Shown piece after piece: positions 1 through 8,968 of a stretch of DNA of 64,000 bases; position 1 is the first letter of the stretch; each line of letters starts with the position of its first letter. The notes under the pieces are model-generated. The model saw only the letters and a program-made list of their open reading frames with translations. It did not search any database and was not told where the DNA came from. The DNA is from Candidatus Kurthia intestinigallinarum (GTDB taxonomy: Bacteria > Bacillota > Bacilli > Bacillales_A > Planococcaceae). The position numbers were made by a program, and so were the translations under genes. The DNA lies in contig NZ_JTFC01000007.1 of NCBI RefSeq assembly GCF_003991225.1, forward strand, positions 43,931 through 107,930. The letters run 5' to 3'.

Positions 1-1
1 A

Positions 2-85
2 AAATGCCCAATGTGTCATACTAATACAGAGCAACAAATTATCGCTGGACGAAACTCCTTTTATTGTCCAAACTGTCAACGCTAG
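2..85 (+). CDS. mutM: MutM (Fpg) formamidopyrimidine-DNA glycosylase, C-terminal end only
   Basis: Only the last 27 codons lie in the window. They contain two CxxC pairs (C-P-M-C and C-P-N-C) about 20 residues apart and end in NCQR, which is the C-terminal zinc finger of the Fpg/Nei family that binds DNA at oxidised bases such as 8-oxoguanine. The stop lies 11 bp before the coaE start, and mutM-coaE is the order in B. subtilis. The catalytic N-terminus is outside the window, so activity cannot be judged. Confidence 0.9.
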   Translation, partial: KCPMCHTNTEQQIIAGRNSFYCPNCQR

Positions 86-96
86 GGGGAAGAAAA

Positions 97-699
97 ATGA
101 TTATCGGTTTAACAGGAAGTATTGCAAGTGGAAAAAGTACGGTCGCAAAAATGTTTGAGGATTTAAAGATTCCAATCGTTGATGCGGATAAAGTAGCACG
201 TGTTGTAGTCGAACCAGGTCGTGAAACATTACAGCAAATTGCGGCTCAGTTTGGCGACGATGTCATTTTAGAAGATGGCCATATGAATCGTAAAAAAGTA
301 GGAGATTTGATTTTTCATGACCCAACAAAGCGAAAACAATTGAATGAGATTATTCATCCGGCGATTCGAAAAGAAATGCTTCGACAACGCGACAAACACT
401 TGTCTGACGGGCATCCACACGTTGTTATGGATATTCCGTTATTGTTTGAAAGTGGTCTTCAAAGTTATGTCGAGAATATTCTTGTCGTTTCTGTTTCAGA
501 GGAAAATCAATTAAAACGCTTGATGGCTCGAAATGATTTAACCGAGCAAGAGGCACGCGCACGCATTAGCTCACAACTGCCGATTTCAGTAAAAGAAAAA
601 GGAGCAGATGCGGTTATTTATAACAATGATTCGGTTGCATCAACAAAAGAACAATTACATTATATTTTAAAAAAATGGGGTGTTCTACAAGAGCTGTAA
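97..699 (+). CDS. coaE: Dephospho-CoA kinase
   Basis: CoaE phosphorylates the 3'-hydroxyl of the ribose of dephospho-CoA with ATP, the last step of coenzyme A synthesis in the cytosol. The 200-residue protein opens with MIIGLTGSIASGKST, whose P-loop covers residues 7-15, followed by DADKVAR and a DIPLLFESG segment typical of the family. An upstream in-frame start at 64 would overlap mutM; ATG 97 is preferred because the purine-rich GGGGGAAG site sits just before it and the family starts MxxGLTGG. It lies 11 bp after mutM and is probably co-transcribed. The ytaF gene that follows in B. subtilis is absent. Confidence 0.96.
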   Translation: MIIGLTGSIASGKSTVAKMFEDLKIPIVDADKVARVVVEPGRETLQQIAAQFGDDVILEDGHMNRKKVGDLIFHDPTKRKQLNEIIHPAIRKEMLRQRDKHLSDGHPHVVMDIPLLFESGLQSYVENILVVSVSEENQLKRLMARNDLTEQEARARISSQLPISVKEKGADAVIYNNDSVASTKEQLHYILKKWGVLQEL

Positions 700-717
700 A
701 AAGCTCTTGTTTTTTTG
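688..717 (+). terminator. Intrinsic terminator of the mutM-coaE unit
   Basis: An 8-bp perfect stem (CAAGAGCT / AGCTCTTG) with a 6-nt loop is followed by seven T. The 5' arm overlaps the last codons of coaE and the loop contains its stop codon. Confidence 0.9.
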
Positions 718-786
718 TTTATTAAATTGTCAGAAAATAAAATCTTTAAAATTTAAGTGAAAAAAGGTTTTCCTTTTCGTTTAATG

Positions 787-795
787 TGCTATACT
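787..795 (+). promoter_or_regulatory. Extended -10 promoter of gapB
   Basis: TGCTATACT gives an extended -10 (TG-n-TATACT) about 54 bp before the gapB start. No good -35 is seen at 17 bp (GTTTTC). Weak -35 elements are common for genes under repression, and gapB is repressed by CcpN in B. subtilis, but no CcpN site was identified here. Confidence 0.55.
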
Positions 796-848
796 AATTG
801 CAAATAAGATGTTCAATTCAAACACAACCACATAGGAGGATTTATATA

Positions 849-1868
849 ATGACAGTTTCAATTGCGATTAACGGATTTGGCCGCATCGGTCGTATGGTAT
901 TTAGAAAGGCTATGGCAGAGGATTTAAATATTGTAGCAATCAATGCTAGCTATCCTTCAGAAACTTTAGCTCACTTAATTAAATATGACACGACACATGG
1001 TCGTTTCGATGGTTCTGTTGAAGCCGGTGAAGATTTCTTAGTTGTAAATGGTAAGCGCATACAATTAGTAGCTGAGCGTAACCCACTTTTATTACCTTGG
1101 AAAGAAATGAACGTAGATATCGTGATCGAAGCAACTGGTAAATTCAATGAACGTTCAAAAGCTGCACAGCATTTAGAAGCCGGTGCCAAAAAAGTAATCT
1201 TAACAGCACCTGGTAAAAATGAAGACGTAACAATTGTGATGGGTGTAAATGATGATAAATTAGATTTATCAAAACATGATGTCATTTCAAATGCATCATG
1301 CACAACAAACTGCTTAGCGCCAGTAGCAAAAGTCTTAAATGACACATTTGGTATCGACAACGGTTTAATGACAACTGTGCACTCATACACAAATGATCAA
1401 AAAAATATCGATAACCCACATAAAGATTTACGTCGTGCACGTTCTTGCGCAGAATCAATCATTCCAACTTCTACAGGTGCTGCAAAAGCATTAACACTTG
1501 TATTACCGGAATTACAAGGTAAATTACATGGTATGGCTTTACGCGTTCCAACACCGAATGTGTCATTAGTAGATTTAGTTGTTGATTTAAATGAAACAGT
1601 AACGGTTGAACAAGTAAATAATGCATTCAAGAAAGCTTCTCAAGGCGCATTAAAAGGTATCTTAGATTACACAGAAGAGCCACTTGTATCAAGCGACTTC
1701 AACACAAATCCTGCATCAGCAACAATTGATGGCCTAACAACCATGGTTATGGGCGATAAAAAGGTAAAAGTACTTGCATGGTATGATAATGAGTGGGGTT
1801 ATTCTTCACGTGTTGTTGATTTAACGAAAAAAGTAATCGCTGGTTTAGCAACAGCAGTTAACGCTTAA
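849..1868 (+). CDS. gapB: GapB, NADP-preferring glyceraldehyde-3-phosphate dehydrogenase (gluconeogenic)
   Basis: The 339-residue enzyme interconverts glyceraldehyde 3-phosphate and 1,3-bisphosphoglycerate. The Rossmann motif NGFGRIGR is at residues 8-15, catalytic Cys151 lies in ASCTTNC, and His178 in TTVHSYTND. After the second strand it reads INASYPSE (31-38): the Asp that grips the NAD ribose in glycolytic GapA is Ala33 here, as in B. subtilis GapB, which uses NADP and runs in gluconeogenesis. Much of the sequence follows GapB closely (LAHLIKYDT, NIDNPHKDLRRAR). The first possible codon at 798 is rejected because AGGAGG at 835-840 places ATG 849 correctly. It has its own promoter and terminator. 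The speD gene that follows gapB in B. subtilis is missing. Confidence 0.95.
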   Translation: MTVSIAINGFGRIGRMVFRKAMAEDLNIVAINASYPSETLAHLIKYDTTHGRFDGSVEAGEDFLVVNGKRIQLVAERNPLLLPWKEMNVDIVIEATGKFNERSKAAQHLEAGAKKVILTAPGKNEDVTIVMGVNDDKLDLSKHDVISNASCTTNCLAPVAKVLNDTFGIDNGLMTTVHSYTNDQKNIDNPHKDLRRARSCAESIIPTSTGAAKALTLVLPELQGKLHGMALRVPTPNVSLVDLVVDLNETVTVEQVNNAFKKASQGALKGILDYTEEPLVSSDFNTNPASATIDGLTTMVMGDKKVKVLAWYDNEWGYSSRVVDLTKKVIAGLATAVNA

Positions 1869-1904
1869 TTTAAACCCTAAAAAAATCCTAATTCATATGT
1901 ATTG

Positions 1905-1936
1905 AAAAAGACCGAGAATGCCACTCGGTCTTTTTG
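1905..1936 (+). terminator. Intrinsic terminator of gapB
   Basis: AAAAAGACCGAG pairs perfectly with CTCGGTCTTTTT over 12 bp with a 7-nt loop; the T-run is part of the stem. Confidence 0.92.
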
Positions 1937-2012
1937 CGTTTTAAAACGGAAGAAAGTCAGACTTTTCTTTAGAAATAACGACATCTATTCGATTTTTAAT
2001 GTGGTTTTTTGA

Positions 2013-2018
2013 TATAAT
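2013..2018 (+). promoter_or_regulatory. Probable -10 box of the nrdR-dnaB-dnaI operon
   Basis: A perfect TATAAT lies 40 bp before the nrdR start. The region 17 bp upstream is AT-rich with no clear TTGACA, so only the -10 is supported. Confidence 0.5.
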
Positions 2019-2057
2019 AAGTAAACTATAAGATATATATCAGGAGAGTAGAAAACT

Positions 2058-2543
2058 ATGAGATGTCCAACGTGTCAATATAACGGAACAAAAGTAATTG
2101 ATAGTCGCCCTGTAGATGACAATAAGGCAATTCGCCGCCGTCGTGAATGCGAATCATGTGGCTTCCGTTTTACAACATTTGAAAAAGTAGAAGAAATGCC
2201 ATTGATCGTTGTGAAAAAAGATGGTTCTCGTGAAGAATTTAGCCATGAAAAAGTGCTGCGAGGGTTAATTCGTGCGTGTGAGAAGCGCCCGGTTGCATTG
2301 TCTGTACTCGAAGAAATTGTTTTTAATATTGAAAAAGAATTACGACGACAAGGTAATGCAGAAGTAAAATCAGAAGATGTTGGGGAAATGGTTATGGAGC
2401 GCCTTGCAAAAATTGATGAGGTATCTTATGTGCGTTTTGCATCTGTTTATCGTCAATTTAAAGATATTTCGGTGTTCTTGGAGGAAATGCGTGATTTGCT
2501 GGAAAAGCAAACGAAGGAAAAAGAGCAATCGAATGATGAATAG
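2058..2543 (+). CDS. nrdR: NrdR, ribonucleotide reductase regulator
   Basis: NrdR represses ribonucleotide reductase genes by binding NrdR boxes, sensing ATP/dATP through an ATP-cone. The 161-residue length is near the family norm. The N-terminal zinc ribbon has Cys3, Cys6, Cys31 and Cys34 with the basic stretch IRRRREC between, and the ATP-cone begins at [15 protein letters not shown] (about 49-63). ATG 2058 follows AGGAGAG. It is the first gene of a block with dnaB and dnaI, the standard Bacillales arrangement that links nucleotide supply to replication initiation. No ribonucleotide reductase gene lies in the window. Confidence 0.96.
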   Translation: MRCPTCQYNGTKVIDSRPVDDNKAIRRRRECESCGFRFTTFEKVEEMPLIVVKKDGSREEFSHEKVLRGLIRACEKRPVALSVLEEIVFNIEKELRRQGNAEVKSEDVGEMVMERLAKIDEVSYVRFASVYRQFKDISVFLEEMRDLLEKQTKEKEQSNDE

Positions 2544-2573
2544 GAAACAAGGGCAATAAGGAGGCGCATTACA

Positions 2574-4361
2574 GTGGTAAATTTATATCGAGAATTACAG
2601 CCAGTAGACCGACTGTCGATTCGTATTCCTTTCCCATTATCAAGCTATGAACGAAAATTAATTACATTACTTTATCAACCATTAATCGGTCCCGATGCTG
2701 TTAGCTTATATTTTATGCTATGGGCTGAGGGTGAGGATATGATCGAAACAAATCTGTCGCATTATCATTTAATGAATGCGCTTGATATGCCGATTGCACA
2801 AGTGTTTGAATCACGTATTGCATTAGAAGCGATAGGATTATTACGTAGCTGGCGTCGTGAGGAAGATACGATGCGATCCTTTATTTATGATGTCATGCCA
2901 CCGCTTGATGCGAAATTATTTTTTGATGACCCTATTTTATCGATGTTTTTATATAGCAAGATTGGGGAGCATGCGTATCGTTTATTAAGACAGCGCTTTA
3001 TTGTGAAAGGGTCGACAACGGCAGGTTATAGTGATGTGTCGCGCTCATTTATGGATGTCTATCAGCCGGTGCAGCAACATATGCCACCAAATGACTTGCA
3101 GATGTCTACAGGTGTAGAGAAGCCAAAAGACATCCCATTTGATACACATGATTTTGACTTTGAGGCACTACGTCAAGGATTGTCAGAGCAATTAGTGCCG
3201 CAGTCTGTTTTGACACCGGAAATGAAAGTGCTAATTGCAAAAACGGCCTTTTTATATCATTTATCACCGAAAGATATGCAGCAAATTATTATGATGGCTT
3301 TAGATGAAACGATGCACATTAATGAAGCAAAATTAAAAAAATCAGCATCCAGCTATTATAAGATGACGATTTCTACAGAGCCACCGACAATGAAAAAATT
3401 TGTGAAGGTGGAAGAAAAGATACAAACTGAAGAGCCACAAAAAGAAAGTAAGACGAAAAAGGATGGCGTGATTGAAAACTTCAATGCATTGTCACCAATT
3501 GAAACGCTAAGTGCGCTTGCAGGAGATAGACCACCTTTTCCAAAAGATATTGAGTTAGTAGAAGAATTAGTTATGTCGTATGATATGCCAATGCCTGTCG
3601 TGAATGTATTGATTCATTATACGTGCTTACGAAATAATGGTCGCTTGAATAAAAATTATATGCATGCAATCGCGAGTGCTTGGCGCTACTCAGGTGCTGA
3701 AACAGCAGAAGAAGCGATGAAGATGGCACGTGACTTTGAGCATAAAAAGCAAGTGAAGGAAGAGCCGAAGACATTAGTAGCAAGTGATGCGATGCATGAG
3801 CAATATAAAGTGCTACGTGCAGCGGCGGGCGCTTTTTATCAAATCGAAGTGGCAAAAGATGGTGCGTATTCAGAAACGGAATTGAAAACGAAAACGATTG
3901 AGCTTTTTGAGCAAACAGAGCCCATGACCTTCCTTCAAATGTTGAATGACGGTAAAGAACCATTTTCTAATGATGTAAAAGTGATTCAAAAAGCGCTGGA
4001 ATCATTTGATATGCCACAAGAAGTGTTTAATGCATTGATTCATTACGCTTATTTTGTGAGCACGAATTCAATTAATCTGAATTTCTTAGAGGCCATTGCA
4101 GGGAGCTGGCGTAAGGAAAATATTGCGACTGCTGAAGCAGCACTTGATTATGCAAAGGCGTACCAGCAATCAAAATCAACGAAATATTATAAAACATCCT
4201 ATACGAAACAACCACAAGTAGATGAAACAAAACTACCGGGCTGGTTTAAAGATGGTCAGCATAAAAAACATGTGGAAGAACAATCTGAACAGACGACCGA
4301 AAAAGATTTTGAGGCGGAACGTCGGAAAATATTAGAAGAACTCGGCCTTGATGAAGGGTAG
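2574..4361 (+). CDS. dnaB: DnaB, replication initiation and membrane attachment protein
   Basis: Firmicute DnaB is not the helicase; it works with DnaD and DnaI to load the DnaC helicase at oriC and at restarted forks. Three helical units are visible: an N-terminal DDBH1-like domain (about 1-250), a first DDBH2 (about 307-389) and a second DDBH2 (about 448-532). The last two repeat the pattern LIHY followed by an A-I-A/G-S-W-R block. This is the known DnaB layout, but at 595 residues it is clearly longer than B. subtilis DnaB (472); charged linkers around 276-306 and 390-447 explain most of the excess. GTG 2574 follows AAGGAGG with good spacing. The stop is nine bases before the chosen dnaI start. 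Confidence 0.93.
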   Translation: MVNLYRELQPVDRLSIRIPFPLSSYERKLITLLYQPLIGPDAVSLYFMLWAEGEDMIETNLSHYHLMNALDMPIAQVFESRIALEAIGLLRSWRREEDTMRSFIYDVMPPLDAKLFFDDPILSMFLYSKIGEHAYRLLRQRFIVKGSTTAGYSDVSRSFMDVYQPVQQHMPPNDLQMSTGVEKPKDIPFDTHDFDFEALRQGLSEQLVPQSVLTPEMKVLIAKTAFLYHLSPKDMQQIIMMALDETMHINEAKLKKSASSYYKMTISTEPPTMKKFVKVEEKIQTEEPQKESKTKKDGVIENFNALSPIETLSALAGDRPPFPKDIELVEELVMSYDMPMPVVNVLIHYTCLRNNGRLNKNYMHAIASAWRYSGAETAEEAMKMARDFEHKKQVKEEPKTLVASDAMHEQYKVLRAAAGAFYQIEVAKDGAYSETELKTKTIELFEQTEPMTFLQMLNDGKEPFSNDVKVIQKALESFDMPQEVFNALIHYAYFVSTNSINLNFLEAIAGSWRKENIATAEAALDYAKAYQQSKSTKYYKTSYTKQPQVDETKLPGWFKDGQHKKHVEEQSEQTTEKDFEAERRKILEELGLDEG

Positions 4362-4370
4362 GTGAACGCC

Positions 4371-5303
4371 GTGGAACCGATAAAAAATCAAATCCAAAAG
4401 AAAATGGATGGCGCATTTGAAGAACGTTTAGCGAAGATGCAACAAGGTGTGCTGGCACATCCAGCGATTCAGGCGTTTATTCAGCAACATCAGTTATCAA
4501 AAACAACAATAGAACGTGGTATGAATAAGTTATTTGAATACACATCACAACAACATGACTGTAGTCAATGCGAGTCGGTGGCGCTGTGTAAAAATCCAAT
4601 TAATGGCCTTGTACCGCAACTAATTGTAGAACGTGGCAATATCGATTTAGAGTATGTACCATGTGAGACGAAACGCATAGAGGATGACCGCCGTAAAACG
4701 GCTTCAATGATTTCGAGTATGCACATGCCTCGTGAAGTAATGAAGGCGACACTTGAAGATATTAAAGTCGATAGTGAACAGCGTCTTAATGCGTATAAAG
4801 AAGCAATGGCCTTTATTAGCCAAACGAAAAAAGATCCGGAGCATTTGCCACATATTGGTCTTTATTTACACGGGAGTTTTGGTGTCGGAAAATCCTTTGT
4901 GCTAGCAGCGATTGCAAATGAGCTTGCATCGATGCAAGTACGTACGATTTTAGTGTATGTGCCAGAATTTTTACGTGAGCTAAAAAGTGCAATTGGTGAA
5001 AATTCGTTAGAAGAAAAGATTGATTTCGTTAAAAAAGCACCTGTTTTAATGCTAGATGATTTAGGTGCGGAAACATTGACAGCGTGGACGCGTGATGAAA
5101 TTTTGGGAACGATTCTCCATTATCGTATGGCGGAGAGCCTGCCTACATTTATTTCATCGAATTTAAATTATGAAGAGCTTGAGCAGCATTTGGCACGAAC
5201 AAAAGGGGATATTGACCCTGTCAAAGCAGGCCGAATTATGGAGCGTATTCGCACAATTACAAAATCTGTTGATATGACAGGTGAAAATCGTCGTAGCTTT
5301 TAA
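4371..5303 (+). CDS. dnaI: DnaI, primosomal helicase loader
   Basis: DnaI is the AAA+ ATPase that opens and loads the replicative helicase. The 310-residue protein has an N-terminal zinc-binding region (CSQC at residues 64-67, Cys73, Cys98), Walker A GSFGVGKS at 168-175 and Walker B VLMLDDLGAE, with a C-terminal GENRRSF tail as in B. subtilis DnaI. A GTG at 4362 directly after the dnaB stop is also in frame, but the second GTG at 4371 gives MEPIKNQ, matching the MEPI start of B. subtilis DnaI. The ytxC gene that separates dnaI from thrS in B. subtilis is absent. Confidence 0.95.
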   Translation: MEPIKNQIQKKMDGAFEERLAKMQQGVLAHPAIQAFIQQHQLSKTTIERGMNKLFEYTSQQHDCSQCESVALCKNPINGLVPQLIVERGNIDLEYVPCETKRIEDDRRKTASMISSMHMPREVMKATLEDIKVDSEQRLNAYKEAMAFISQTKKDPEHLPHIGLYLHGSFGVGKSFVLAAIANELASMQVRTILVYVPEFLRELKSAIGENSLEEKIDFVKKAPVLMLDDLGAETLTAWTRDEILGTILHYRMAESLPTFISSNLNYEELEQHLARTKGDIDPVKAGRIMERIRTITKSVDMTGENRRSF

Positions 5304-5313
5304 TCATCACCTC

Positions 5314-5342
5314 TTGAAGTTTTATAAAAAAACGTATATAAT
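5314..5342 (+). promoter_or_regulatory. Promoter of the thrS T-box transcript
   Basis: TTGAAG and TATAAT are separated by 17 bp, a near-consensus housekeeping promoter just upstream of the T-box leader. Confidence 0.85.
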
Positions 5343-5349
5343 TTGTTTC

Positions 5350-5611
5350 ATAAAATGAATAAATGCAACGAAAAGGACAACAATGATTTGTACGACTTTC
5401 AGAGAGAGAAGTATTAGGTGCGAGCTTCTTAGTACGGCAAATGATTTACCACCTTGGAGCAGCGGCAGTGAAGTATGAGTAATTGTCGACGGTAGCGGCC
5501 CGTTAGCCGATCGAGAGCTTCGTCTTTGTACGCCACTAGTGGGTACATGGAAGGAAGAAGGGTGGAACCACGAGTATACATCTCGTCCCTTTGCGGACGG
5601 GATTTTTTTTA
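5350..5611 (+). ncRNA. Threonine-responsive T-box leader of thrS
   Basis: The leader carries the conserved T-box sequence AGGGTGGAACCACG at 5559-5572, AGAGAG in stem I (about 5401) and an intrinsic terminator (TCTCGTCC / GGACGGGA, then eight T, about 5581-5610). In the specifier loop, ACC at 5448-5450 followed by a purine and CCTTGGAGC sits where T-boxes place the codon, and ACC is a Thr codon, in agreement with thrS downstream. Uncharged tRNA-Thr would stabilise the antiterminator and switch thrS on. Confidence 0.93.
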
Positions 5612-5674
5612 TGCAAAAAATCTCCAGCTTGTGGCCTAGAGCGCTCGAAACATACCAAAGGAGAGAATTTTAAA

Positions 5675-7606
5675 ATGGCAGACATGATTAACTTAACATT
5701 CCCTGATGGCTCTGTAAAAGAGTTTGAAAAAGGGATCACTACAGATGCAGTAGCAGCGGCAATTAGTCCAGGATTACGCAAAAAAGCACTTGTTGGTAAA
5801 TTCAACGGAGAACTAGTTGATACAAAAACACCACTTGAAAAAGACGGTACAATCGCCATCTTAACACAGCAAGATGACGAATCACTTGATGTTATGCGTC
5901 ACTCAACTGCGCACCTTTTAGCGCAAGCATTAAAACGTCTATATCCTGGCATTAAATTAGGTATCGGACCAACAATTGAAAATGGTTTCTACTATGATGT
6001 TGATTCTGAAACACCAATTACTGCTGAAGATTTCCCGGCAATTGAAAAAGAAATGAAACGCATCGTTGCAGAAAACTTAGATATCGTACGTCATGACGTA
6101 TCTCGTGCAGACGCACAAGCGAAATTTGAAGAAATTGATGATGAATATAAATTAGAACTTCTTGAAGCAATTCCTGAAGACGAACAAGTATCAATCTATT
6201 CACAAGGCGAATTCTTCGACCTTTGCCGTGGTATCCACGTACCATCAACAGGTAAAATTAAAGAATTCAAATTATTGTCAGTAGCAGGTGCGTACTGGCG
6301 CGGAGATTCTAAAAACAAAATGTTACAACGCGTATACGGTACTGCATTCTTCGATAAAAAAGATTTAAAAGCACATCTTCAAATGCTTGAAGAAGCAAAA
6401 GAACGTGACCACCGTAAACTAGGTAAAGAATTAGAATTATTCACTACAAATAAATTAGTAGGTCAAGGTTTACCATTATGGTTACCAAACGGCGCAACAA
6501 TCCGTCGTACAATTGAACGCTACATCGTTGATAAAGAAGTTTCACTAGGCTACAAACATGTTTACACTCCAGTAATGGGCTCTAAAGATTTATACGTAAC
6601 TTCTGGTCACTGGGATCACTACCAAGAAGATATGTTCCCACCAATGGAAATGGATAACGAAACATTAGTATTACGTCCAATGAACTGCCCTCACCATATG
6701 ATGGTATACAAATCAGCAATGCGCTCATACCGTGACTTACCACTTCGTATCGCAGAGCTTGGTATGATGCACCGTTATGAAATGTCAGGTGCTGTATCAG
6801 GGTTACAACGTGTACGTGGGATGACTTTAAACGATGCCCACCTTTTCGTACGTCCGGATCAAATTAAAGAAGAATTCAAAAAAGTAGTTGAATTAATCTT
6901 AGCTGTGTATAAAGACTTCGATTTAAATGACTACGAATTCCGTTTATCTTACCGTGACCCTCAAGATACTGAAAAATACTTCGATGACGATGCGATGTGG
7001 GAAAAAGCACAAAGCATGTTAAAAGAAGCAATGGATGACCTTGGCTTAGATTACTACGAGGCTGAAGGCGAAGCAGCGTTCTATGGTCCAAAATTAGACG
7101 TTCAAGTAAAAACTGCTATCGGTAAACAAGAAACATTATCTACAGTACAACTTGACTTTTTATTACCAGAACGCTTCGACCTTGGCTATGTAGGTACAGA
7201 TGGTGAATTACACCGTCCAGTTGTTATTCACCGTGGTGTTGTATCAACAATGGAACGTTTCGTAGCCTTCTTAATCGAAGAATACAAAGGTGCATTCCCA
7301 ACTTGGTTAGCTCCTGTACAAGTTCAAGTAATCCCAGTATCAAATGACGTTCACTTCGACTACGCGAAAAAAGTAGAAGAACAACTTCAAGCTGCTGGTA
7401 TTCGCGTAGAAATGGATTACCGTGAAGAAAAACTTGGTTATAAAATCCGTGAAGCACAAATGAAAAAAATTCCGTACATGTTAGTACTAGGGGATAAAGA
7501 AGTAGAATCTGACAGCGTAAACGTACGTAAATATGGCTCTAAAGATTCTGAAACAGTAGCGTTTGCTGAGTTCTTAGAAAAATTAGTGGCAGAAGCAAAT
7601 CGCTAA
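5675..7606 (+). CDS. thrS: Threonyl-tRNA synthetase
   Basis: ThrS charges tRNA-Thr with threonine. The 643-residue class II enzyme shows the N-terminal TGS domain (about 1-62, INLTFPDGS start), an editing domain with [10 protein letters not shown] and a DLCRGIHV segment, the catalytic core with RPMNCPHHM and MMHRYEMSG, and a C-terminal anticodon-binding domain. In-frame starts upstream fall inside the T-box terminator; ATG 5675 follows AAAGGAGAG and gives the family's usual N-terminus. It is transcribed alone under T-box control. Codon use is strongly biased as in highly expressed genes. Confidence 0.97.
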   Translation: MADMINLTFPDGSVKEFEKGITTDAVAAAISPGLRKKALVGKFNGELVDTKTPLEKDGTIAILTQQDDESLDVMRHSTAHLLAQALKRLYPGIKLGIGPTIENGFYYDVDSETPITAEDFPAIEKEMKRIVAENLDIVRHDVSRADAQAKFEEIDDEYKLELLEAIPEDEQVSIYSQGEFFDLCRGIHVPSTGKIKEFKLLSVAGAYWRGDSKNKMLQRVYGTAFFDKKDLKAHLQMLEEAKERDHRKLGKELELFTTNKLVGQGLPLWLPNGATIRRTIERYIVDKEVSLGYKHVYTPVMGSKDLYVTSGHWDHYQEDMFPPMEMDNETLVLRPMNCPHHMMVYKSAMRSYRDLPLRIAELGMMHRYEMSGAVSGLQRVRGMTLNDAHLFVRPDQIKEEFKKVVELILAVYKDFDLNDYEFRLSYRDPQDTEKYFDDDAMWEKAQSMLKEAMDDLGLDYYEAEGEAAFYGPKLDVQVKTAIGKQETLSTVQLDFLLPERFDLGYVGTDGELHRPVVIHRGVVSTMERFVAFLIEEYKGAFPTWLAPVQVQVIPVSNDVHFDYAKKVEEQLQAAGIRVEMDYREEKLGYKIREAQMKKIPYMLVLGDKEVESDSVNVRKYGSKDSETVAFAEFLEKLVAEANR

Positions 7607-7616
7607 ATTTTATAAA

Positions 7617-7750
7617 AAGAGACTGTGACAAAACACGTCATTTTCCTTTTTAGCATTCGCAACGAAAAACCGGAACCGCGCCCCAGCGCGATTCCGGTTT
7701 TTTTATGCTCATAGAAGCGGTTGTTTTTACACATATGTCAAAGCCTCTTT
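7617..7750. repeat. 134-bp intergenic element, copy 1
   Basis: This stretch is about 92 percent identical, by eye, to 12038-12172. It starts AAGAGACTGTGAC, carries an internal hairpin AACCGGAA..CGCGC / GCGCG..TTCCGGTT followed by seven T (7664-7704), and ends AAGCCTCTTT, roughly the inverse of its start. The internal hairpin probably acts as the terminator of thrS. Confidence 0.85.
7664..7704 (+). terminator. Terminator hairpin inside the repeat, downstream of thrS
   Basis: An AAACCGGAA arm pairs with TTCCGGTTT, extended by CGCGC / GCGCG toward the loop, and is followed by a T-run. The A-run on the other side suggests it could work in both directions. Confidence 0.85.
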
Positions 7751-7913
7751 CTTTTATGCGATTTTTTCTGCTTTTTTTGATGTCATTTGTAACATTTACA
7801 TAAAAAATAATACAAATGTATGATTTATTGTTTGTTTGTGCATATTTTTGTGAAAATAGAGGAATGTAGAAGGATATAGATAAAGTACAGAATTTAACTG
7901 AAAGAGGGATTTT
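7751..7913 (+). other. AT-rich leader region of the glucosaminidase gene
   Basis: Highly AT-rich gap with a loose dyad (ACATTTACAT / ATACAAATGTATG). No unambiguous -35/-10 pair was found, although the gene needs a promoter here because thrS is terminated upstream. The ribosome site is AAGAGGG before 7914. Confidence 0.4.
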
Positions 7914-8642
7914 ATGAAAAAAATATGGAAACGAGCCGCTACCGCTGTGGCTTTTACAGGAATATTATCAGCGGGAGTAATGGACGCACATGCAGATTAT
8001 AAATCAGATTTTGTTTATACATATGCTGGCAGTGCCCAAACACTTGCGAATCAAATGAATTTATATCCATCTGTTATGATTGCGCAAATGGCTTTAGAAA
8101 GTAATTACGGTACGAGTGGACTAACGCAATCAGCAAATAATTTATTTGGTGTCAAAGGTAGTTATGGCGGTAAATCAATTGTGCTTAAAACACAGGAGCA
8201 AAAAGGGAAGAAGCTCGTAACAATTAAAGATCATTTCCGTTCATATCCATCTAAATGGGCATCAATGGTTGATTACACGAAAGTGATGCAAGGCAGCCAC
8301 TTAAGCGGCGCTTGGGTATCAAATACATCAAACTACCGCCAAGCAACGCGTGCACTACAAGGGGTTTATGCAACAGATCGTTATTATAGCTCGAAATTAA
8401 ATGCCATTATTGCACAATATGGCTTAACACGTTATGATACAAAGCAAGCGAAAACAACGAAAGTAAGCTACAAGGTGAAATCTACTTCAACATCAGGCCG
8501 TATTACACATACAGTTCGTGCTGGTGAGACATTATCGAGTATTGCGGTGAAATATGGTGTGCCAGAACGTACCATTGCAGCTAGAAGCGGCTTAGCGAAT
8601 ACCAATCATTTAGTAGCGGGGAAACGATTAGTTATTAAATAG
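7914..8642 (+). CDS. Secreted endo-beta-N-acetylglucosaminidase (GH73) with LysM domain
   Basis: A wall hydrolase that would cut the glycan strands of peptidoglycan outside the cell. The 242-residue protein has a signal peptide of about 27 residues (cleavage after AHA), a GH73/glucosaminidase domain (about 33-175) with IAQMALESNYGTSGL, in which Glu62 is the likely catalytic acid, and NNLFGVKG, then a linker and one C-terminal LysM (about 198-241: HTVRAGETLSSIA...LVAGKRLVIK) for wall binding. It is a single gene with its own terminator. A role in cell separation or wall turnover is inferred from the family; the cognate partner or phase of growth cannot be read from the sequence. Confidence 0.9.
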   Translation: MKKIWKRAATAVAFTGILSAGVMDAHADYKSDFVYTYAGSAQTLANQMNLYPSVMIAQMALESNYGTSGLTQSANNLFGVKGSYGGKSIVLKTQEQKGKKLVTIKDHFRSYPSKWASMVDYTKVMQGSHLSGAWVSNTSNYRQATRALQGVYATDRYYSSKLNAIIAQYGLTRYDTKQAKTTKVSYKVKSTSTSGRITHTVRAGETLSSIAVKYGVPERTIAARSGLANTNHLVAGKRLVIK

Positions 8643-8643
8643 T

Positions 8644-8698
8644 AGAAAAAAAGGGATGTGAAACTTTTATTGAAAATAAGTTTGACACCCCTTTTTCT
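8644..8698 (+). terminator. Glucosaminidase terminator overlapping the infC promoter
   Basis: A long imperfect hairpin (AAAAAGGG...GTGAAACTT / AAGTTTGACACCCCTTTTT) ends in a T-run. Its 3' arm contains the TTGACA -35 box of the following infC promoter. Confidence 0.7.
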
Positions 8699-8710
8699 AT
8701 GTGATAATAT
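8682..8710 (+). promoter_or_regulatory. Promoter of the infC-rpmI-rplT operon
   Basis: A perfect TTGACA is followed after 17 bp by TAATAT. It drives a leader of about 250 nt before infC. Confidence 0.9.
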
Positions 8711-8712
8711 AA

Positions 8713-8890
8713 GTGAGGTTAATGAATACAATAGTTTGAGGTTAAGAAGAGGCTGCCCGCTTCTCACCTAGTTCTCGTCTTTAATTAGTACGAGCGGGTT
8801 ATGAAAACAAATCGCACATGCGCATTTCGCATGAACATATATATTGCGGGCGGACATTTCGAATTTCGACTATGTCCGCCTTTTTTTGTG
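8713..8890 (+). ncRNA. L20-type leader of the infC operon
   Basis: About 180 nt of leader end in a strong intrinsic terminator: GGCGGACAT (8849-8857) pairs perfectly with ATGTCCGCC (8872-8880), followed by seven T, well before the infC coding region. This matches the known transcription attenuator of infC-rpmI-rplT in B. subtilis, where ribosomal protein L20 binds the leader and causes premature termination. The binding site itself was not resolved by eye. Confidence 0.85.
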
Positions 8891-8968
8891 GACATCGAAA
8901 TACCGACCGATTTTCGGGCAATCAAGCCCAAACACTGTATTCGCGACACTACTTGGAGGTGGATTATC

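Noticed and set aside
971..1630. Minus-strand frames of 139 and 77 codons inside gapB
   Set aside because: They lie wholly within a clearly recognised gene, have no ribosome sites and encode unnatural compositions; they are shadows of biased codon use.
8801..8968. Extended infC frame from ATG 8801
   Set aside because: It would begin inside the leader and run through the attenuator terminator; the added residues match no IF-3, and ATT 8969 fits family and ribosome site.
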